Assembly (NCBI GenBank): GCA_025330725.1
Contig: JAIWND010000070.1
Coordinates: 1 to 60,396, forward strand
DNA length: 60,396 nt
From: Chlamydoabsidia padenii
Lineage: Eukaryota > Mucoromycota > Mucoromycetes > Mucorales > Cunninghamellaceae
Reading direction: 5' to 3'
Part shown: positions 55,439 through 60,396 of the stretch, in pieces
Position numbering within the stretch: position 1 is the first letter of the stretch
Layout of the letters: the number at the start of each line of letters is the position of its first letter
Translations under genes and position numbers: made by a program
The notes under the pieces: model-generated
Told to the model about the DNA's origin: nothing
The model's input: the letters and a program-made list of their open reading frames with translations, nothing else
Databases searched by the model: none

Positions 55439-58264
55439 GCGTAAATTTAATTTTGAGTAAAACAAGGATTCGAATCCCGATAGACTTGACCCTGTGGCTT
55501 TTTGCCCTGGCGCTTTAAATCATATATATAAAAAATTGTCAATTATCCAATCCGCCATTACTTTGCTGAATAGATGCACGACCGGTACTGTGGAACCTTT
55601 CCATGAAGTCCTCTCAGCATGCGAAGAACCCACCAAATTTACCATGCCTCGTCGTGATTTCGATGCCTTCCGTAAAAGAGAAGAACAAAGGTGCAACTTC
55701 TCCTTATACGACAAAACAAGTGGACCTACTCGCAAGGCTAATGTTATATTCCTTCAAAGGTTTGGCAATCACGATGGAACACTTTATGGTGCAATTATTG
55801 AACCAACAATTAAGAAACGAAAATATGCACTACGTTATAGAGAAGTAAGTGTCCGTATAATATATATTCATCTAACTACTAACGTATACTTTTTTTATAG
55901 ACTTATTGTTGCCACCGATTTGGAGCGCTCAAACCGTCCACCAGCTCTGCTCGTTCTCACGATCCGATTTCTTGTGGATGTGAAGCGTACTTGAAGATGT
56001 TGATCCGCGAAGAAAACCCCACGGAAACTATTATCGAATACCATTGGGGACACACTGGATATACATCCGGAAGCGTCCAGGACATGGCCTCAGCACCCAT
56101 AAGTCGAGATGCTCGTTTGGCTCTTCAGAAGTTAATTGAAAACAAGATGACCTGGATCAGCATTAAACATCTCTTACGCCAGGATGCCAATCAGCTGGCA
56201 TTAATTATGGAAATGGGGGAAAATGCGAATATCGAAGAATCAATGCGTCTCACCTATCAGTCGGTATATTACCAGATGAACAAGACGATGAAATCCAAGT
56301 CTCAACTCGATACTGATATGGCGAAAAGTTTGGTAATGTGGAAGGAAAAAATCGTCCAGTCTGGTGGTTATTGCTTTACGAAGAATATGGAGACGATGAA
56401 AGATGGGATGTTTGCCTTTGCTTTCTGCTCTCAATGGCAAATGAACGCAAGTATATGGGAAAAAAAAGACGAAGGAACAAGATGGTATATTACTGTTGAC
56501 TCTTCATTTTGTTTGGGTATACTGTTTACGAAAGGATGGTAGGATTGTATGCTTAGACTCCTCACACAAGACATGCGTCACTAACCCAAGGAACTTCTGC
56601 TATCTCTATACCTTGGTGGTACGATCATCTGAGATTGGTAAAGGGCAATCCGTTGATTTTATGGTCATCAATCATGCGTCTTCTTACTCTGTGCAATTCT
56701 GGCTTCAGTGGCTTCGACAAGACCATGGCTACACTCCTTGTCAAGTGATGATCGACAACTCGGATGCTGAAATCGCTGGTATCAAGACTGCGTTTGGTGA
56801 TGACACGAAAATTGTAATTTGCCAATGGTATATATTAAAGCCTGGAGGGAAAACATCGTCAAGAAGGTGAAGGTCATCGCGCGTGGATCAACAGCACCAA
56901 CAGCAACGGAACGCAAGGCCTACCGTGACGACGTACTTCGACAAATGATTGCGGTGATGGTTTCCCAAACCAGTGATGCATTTGAAGAAGCTTGTCGGGA
57001 ATTCGAAGGATGCAATGGTGTAGCTGATGATGTGTGGGATGGGTCTGCCCTGGTTGTTTACTTCAACCGGGAATATCTTGGAAAAAAGACAAGTGGTCAT
57101 TGGCTTGGAGAAAGGTAAGTCCTTAGGTGGCATGGATGGTGATGGTGATTGTAGTATAGATACAAGGAACCTATAGAATAGTATACCCTATTATGTTGTT
57201 GCGACTGTTGATGTTAATAATAAAAACCTTTTTAAATTTGAAACCATGCTGTATACGGTAGTGCGACTATGACATAAAGACCAATAATTATGTTGAAGCG
57301 TGGCATCGTACGTTGAAGGAGGTTTATCTGCGCAATTTGAGAACTCAGCGCGTGGACGTCCTAGTGTATATACTTTTTGAGATGGTCGTGCCAGACTTCA
57401 TGGCAGATTGCATCAAGACTGGTGCTCTCTTCCGGAGTGGTGTTCTCACTGCCGCCGAAAAAAGAAGAAGAAGAAGAGCGAATGCAATTACCGGTAATGA
57501 AAAGGAAGATAAAAGGGGCAGCATACCAAATAATAATAATAAAAAAAAAAGGCAGCATCATCGAATATTTTCTTACATAGATGACGAAGCCAGGGCGATG
57601 ATTTATGATGAAGAACATGGTATCATCAAGGTCAAATCATTTAACTTGGAAATCGACTTGGTGTACACCATCACATTGAGTGAAAATGAAAACTCAATGG
57701 TTTCGTGCACATGCTTTTCCTTTGCCCGAGGAGCAACAAGATGCAAGCACATGTTTTTGGTGAACAGGGTGCACCCCATCTTGTTCCCTGACATTGTCCA
57801 CCTGCAACTTGTAAAAGTGTCAATCCAACAACCCACCAACAACCAACAAGACGCCAATCCCGACAATTTGGCTAGAGCCGTAACAATGTAAAAACACAAA
57901 TGCCTTCTTTATTAATAACCATTTAACCTAAACGTAATCTTCTAGTCTAAATGCCAACAACGACCGATTACAAGCTTTGTTGGGGAGCATCCGGTATGAT
58001 GACCAGGCGGCATCCGTGGTTATGCATGCCGCGCAGCAAATCAACGACATCTGGTCGACCTTGAAGGATGCAGAACATCCGATGCGTCAATATCGAAGAC
58101 GTTTTTAATTGTTTCCTATAATAAATGAGCCAATAAAGTTGATCATTGCCTTCTGTTACTAGGAATGGGACGAGGCAAATTTAAATGATAGTGTTGATAT
58201 ATGTGCCACGGGGTCAAGTCTATCGGGATTCGAATCCTTGTTTTACTCAAAATTAAATTTACGC
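55439..58264 (+). mobile_element. MULE-coding element with 60-bp inverted repeats
   Basis: The arms 55439-55498 and 58205-58264 are complementary with about one mismatch (GCGTAAATTTAATTTTGAGT...GACTTGACCC). A transposase of the SWIM type fills the interval. The outer sequence on the right (GGCGTACTG then TA) looks like the original end, whereas on the left the arm is joined to the CAGYATTTAAAC end. No 8-11 bp target duplication was seen. The arms contain GGATTCGAATCCC, which looks like a tRNA B box, but no tRNA fold is present. Confidence 0.75.
55494..58108 (+). pseudogene. MULE transposase, third family member, frameshifted
   Basis: The frame starts upstream of 55608 with an intron around 55844-55901. 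It continues (TYCCHRFGALK, an N-terminal zinc/FLYWCH-like Cys-His block, SCGCEAYLK) to about 56520, where a frame change leads to IVCLDSSHKTC (first Asp) and QVMIDNSDAEIAG (second Asp). A second change near 56830 follows CQWYILK (usually CxxH; Tyr here). Then come AWRENIVKKV, NNYVEAWHRTLKEVYLRN and the SWIM finger CTCFSFARGATRCKH. A helical tail (HAAQQINDIWSTLKDAEHP) ends at 58108. It differs clearly from the 22 kb and 31 kb copies, so it is another MULE family. Confidence 0.82.
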
Positions 58265-58273
58265 GGCGTACTG

Positions 58274-58348
58274 TATGTTCGGATTCTGCCAAACCGTAAT
58301 TCGTTAGGGCTACGGTGAAAAGTCACTTTTTTTTGTCCCCCACTGCAT
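58274..58348 (-). repeat. Tc1/mariner-like solitary end
   Basis: Read on the minus strand it begins CAGTGGGGGACAAAAAAAAG, the look of Tc1 termini, next to the right end of the MULE-bearing element. Confidence 0.45.
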
Positions 58349-58803
58349 ATAAAACCCCTATTCTACACTAATAAGTCTTCGTCAGTCATATATAAACGTC
58401 TTTTATTTATCAATAAACTATACTATAATATCTAACTTGTCCGATAAAACAAAGTCGACATTATACTAAAAAAACACACACACCCGGAATGTTCCTGTTG
58501 TTGTTGGTTGATGACATAGTCCCTGACAGTGGTAACTACTCGATCCCAGTCAATCCTTGATGCTATCTATCTTGCCGGTTCAAAATCCCGCCATGAGTTT
58601 TGCATAAGCACTGGTGAGCGTTCCACAAAAAAAATTATCAGTTAGTAGTTCCAACGATCATTCATTATTTCATTTTTGATACTTTGCATGCCGCATAATA
58701 TCAGTAAGATGTTGTTCCTTGGTCGAGTTTCGATGGACGACAAGGTTGTACATGTCGAGAAAGTCTTGACGGTAGATCGTTTCCTTGATTATTGTTGTAA
58801 TCA

Positions 58804-59392
58804 CTACACAGCATCGACGAGTTCAAAACCGGCTGTAAATGATGTTTATATTTACCTTTTGCCAGTCGTTTCAGAGTTGTTTAAACCAGTATACGACAAG
58901 TTTCTTCCTTCACATAGTCCACAAGTTCTTCAGAGGTTTTCGGAAATGCATTCACAGTGTGCATGTATAAAGTGGCGCTGTCATTGAGTGGACCAGATGA
59001 CGTGGTTCAACCAATGTTGGAAATTGAGTGATGTTGCTGGTAAATGAGACGATTAGTGTGCTATGTATATGAGTAAAACATTGTTTTTGTCAACTTACGC
59101 ATATTGGTCACCCACAGGTCGCTGAGGGGTAAGAGTTTCGAAGATATCATGAGCTTTCTCTTCGGATTCGTCACCAATAAGGTGTTGGGGAGGGTGTAGA
59201 TAAAGGTGAGGGTGTAGGAGTTTGTTGTCAAGGACGCCAGGAAGTCTATGAATTGCGTTATGTTTTAATTCTTAGGATTATCTAAAGTAAACTAGAATTG
59301 TAGATGAATAGCGGCAAGAGCAAATTGTTTATACTTGCCAAGTCTTTTTTACTTTTTTTACCTTTTCTTTCGGCATTATTGTCAGCGTAGTT
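58804..59392 (-). CDS. possible small spliced gene, unknown
   Basis: Minus-strand exons that read as protein are about 59246-59098 (HLIGDESEEKAHDIFETLTPQ, donor GTAAGT) and about 58985-58890 (TLYMHTVNAFPKTSEELVDYVKEET). They join in frame through a GACAG acceptor. A last short exon ending at 58804 is possible. A start could be the ATG near 59384 (MPKEK), but its phase does not fit the next exon. No family is recognised. Confidence 0.35.
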
Positions 59393-59469
59393 TAATCAAA
59401 GAGTGAGAAGTAGTGTAAAGAAGAGAAACGCGAAAAGGGACTTTCAAAACCACAATTCAAACAGCGCCT

Positions 59470-59471
<2 letters not shown>

Positions 59472-59529
<58 letters not shown>
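59472..59529 (+). repeat. 58-nt T run
   Basis: An uninterrupted T tract, the longest homopolymer in the window. It may be a retrocopy poly(A) tail read in reverse. Nothing that looks like a retroelement flanks it. Confidence 0.9.
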
Positions 59530-59535
<6 letters not shown>

Positions 59536-59589
59536 TAAAAGGCAGGATTCAAGCTTTTCTTTTCTTTTCATCTCGACTAACCAGCGACC

Positions 59590-60108
59590 AATGATCATCA
59601 CGAACGGCATCACCACTATCAACTAAAGTCATCAAAGGGAACGAAGCGAAACGACAAGCTGGTACTACAACTGCTAAAATGTGACAAACGTTTTTTGATC
59701 CAGTTGGTGCAACTTGAAGGTAAGAACCCTCCCCTTCTTTTTTTTTTTTTCTTTTTTACTGACTGTTTTATTTCTGTTTAATAGGTATAGGTTTACGGCT
59801 CGCTCAATCTTACAGGCGACAACGGAGGGTAAGAGGGACATTAACATATTCATGCGATACACTCAACACAGAGACAACTAATGTAGCCATGTTAGCAAGT
59901 GGGGGGTCTACTCTCTGCAACAATATCATCAAAAGGTAATTGAATAGGGTGGAACAGGACAGGATATCGTGCCTTGAAGCAAAAAAGTAGACATCGACCA
60001 TCCTTCTTCATTTACGACATTGACTCTTTGATCCGCCTGCGTTTGTGCTGCCGCAATTTGAAGCGATGCTACCAAACAATACATACAGACACTACCAGTG
60101 AATCATGG
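59590..60108. other. conflicting coding signals on both strands
   Basis: On the plus strand a frame from about 59590 (KLVLQLLKCDKRFLIQLVQLEG, donor GTAAGA near 59719) could join 59785-59937 (IGLRLAQSYRRQRRVRG). On the minus strand a Met near 60105 starts MYCLVASLQIAAAQTQADQRVN, and after a possible intron (GTAAAT...TTGCAG) comes RVDPPLANMATLVVSVLSVSHEYV with a stop near 59810. Only one can be real; neither is recognised. Confidence 0.25.
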
Positions 60109-60218
60109 TGCCACCTTCGACACTAGGAAGAACAGTGAGCACATAACCTATTTGGGACCAATGAATAGTAGTATATTATACCCATAGTTTTATATCATAT
60201 TAATAAAATCAAACACTT

Positions 60219-60396
60219 TTAACTAAAAACCCTATTACTTATGATCGCCAAGCAATCTTCCCATTGATCGAATTGCACATTTAGACAAGATGGAGGTTGC
60301 ATTACTATACCAACAGAAGAAGGAATGAGGGCTGATGCAATTGTCTCGGTCGTGTAAATGACAAATCAATAAAAGGAAGGTAAAGGTGAATAGTGG
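60219..60396 (-). pseudogene. N-terminal fragment of another MULE transposase at the window edge
   Basis: The minus frame reads IYTTETIASALIPSSVGIV...LNVQFDQWEDCLAIISNR before a stop at 60219. It aligns by eye with the N-termini of the copies at 22.2 kb (YNLTNIKDALMPTAI...VSIDEWKECVAEIEKL) and 31.2 kb (FTTTNITDALKQSAI...VDRTCWKACFDCINEL). The rest of the gene is missing from the adjoining sequence. Confidence 0.65.

Noticed and set aside
55460..55480. GGATTCGAATCCC as a tRNA T-arm (also at 58.23 kb)
   Set aside because: It lies in the inverted arms of a transposon; the bases on each side do not form T, D or acceptor stems, so no tRNA gene.

Overview
The window looks like nuclear DNA of a filamentous fungus, most likely of the order Mucorales (Mucoromycota). 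The pointers are intron-rich genes with short GTAAGT...YAG introns, a carotenoid oxygenase of the kind that feeds trisporic acid mating signals, a fungal-type mechanosensitive channel with an EF-hand, a Gcn4-like bZIP, a Zn2Cys6 factor, and large numbers of MULE, Helitron, Fanzor and TA-target elements. I cannot name the species. Exon structures were built by hand from splice motifs and phase. In every gene where I list all exons, the phases close.

Layout. 0-4.4 kb is transposon debris: a minus-strand LINE cut by the window edge, a MULE transposase C-terminus and the tail of a Helitron ending at a CTRR terminus. 4.4-21.5 kb is mostly host genes: an MscS-type channel, a Gcn4-like bZIP with upstream ORFs, a zinc alcohol dehydrogenase, a methyltransferase pseudogene split by a TA-flanked MITE, a cyclic-nucleotide phosphodiesterase, a carotenoid oxygenase, RNase P/MRP Pop7, an Ig-fold protein of unknown role and mitochondrial uS14. 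21.7-28.1 kb holds a MULE with ~220-bp inverted repeats, then a 2.98-kb element with 178-bp near-identical inverted repeats and TA target duplications that carries an unknown spliced gene instead of a visible transposase.

28.4-38.8 kb has sorting nexin Snx4/Atg24, a MULE broken by in-frame stops, an Atg22-like transporter and a Zn2Cys6 regulator. 39.7-43.8 kb carries the most notable locus, a frameshifted Fanzor gene (eukaryotic TnpB-like RNA-guided nuclease family) with both catalytic Asp residues, the displaced Glu and the zinc finger still readable. 44-48.5 kb has a MULE scrap, a foldback MITE, long microsatellites, a glycerophosphodiester phosphodiesterase and a very AT-rich Merlin (IS1016/ISXO2-type) transposon with a second, convergent acidic ORF.

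48.9-55.3 kb is host again: a 13-exon GPI ethanolamine-phosphate transferase (Gpi7-like), a ribosomal-L1-domain nucleolar protein (Utp30/Cic1-like) in divergent arrangement, and an HMG-box protein. 55.4-58.3 kb is another MULE-coding segment with 60-bp inverted repeats. The last 2 kb holds weakly supported small genes, a 58-nt T run and the start of a further MULE at the edge.

The host genes do not form one pathway. Snx4 and the Atg22-like protein both touch autophagy/vacuole function, and the phosphodiesterase and bZIP are nutrient-signalling genes, but neighbouring positions here look incidental.
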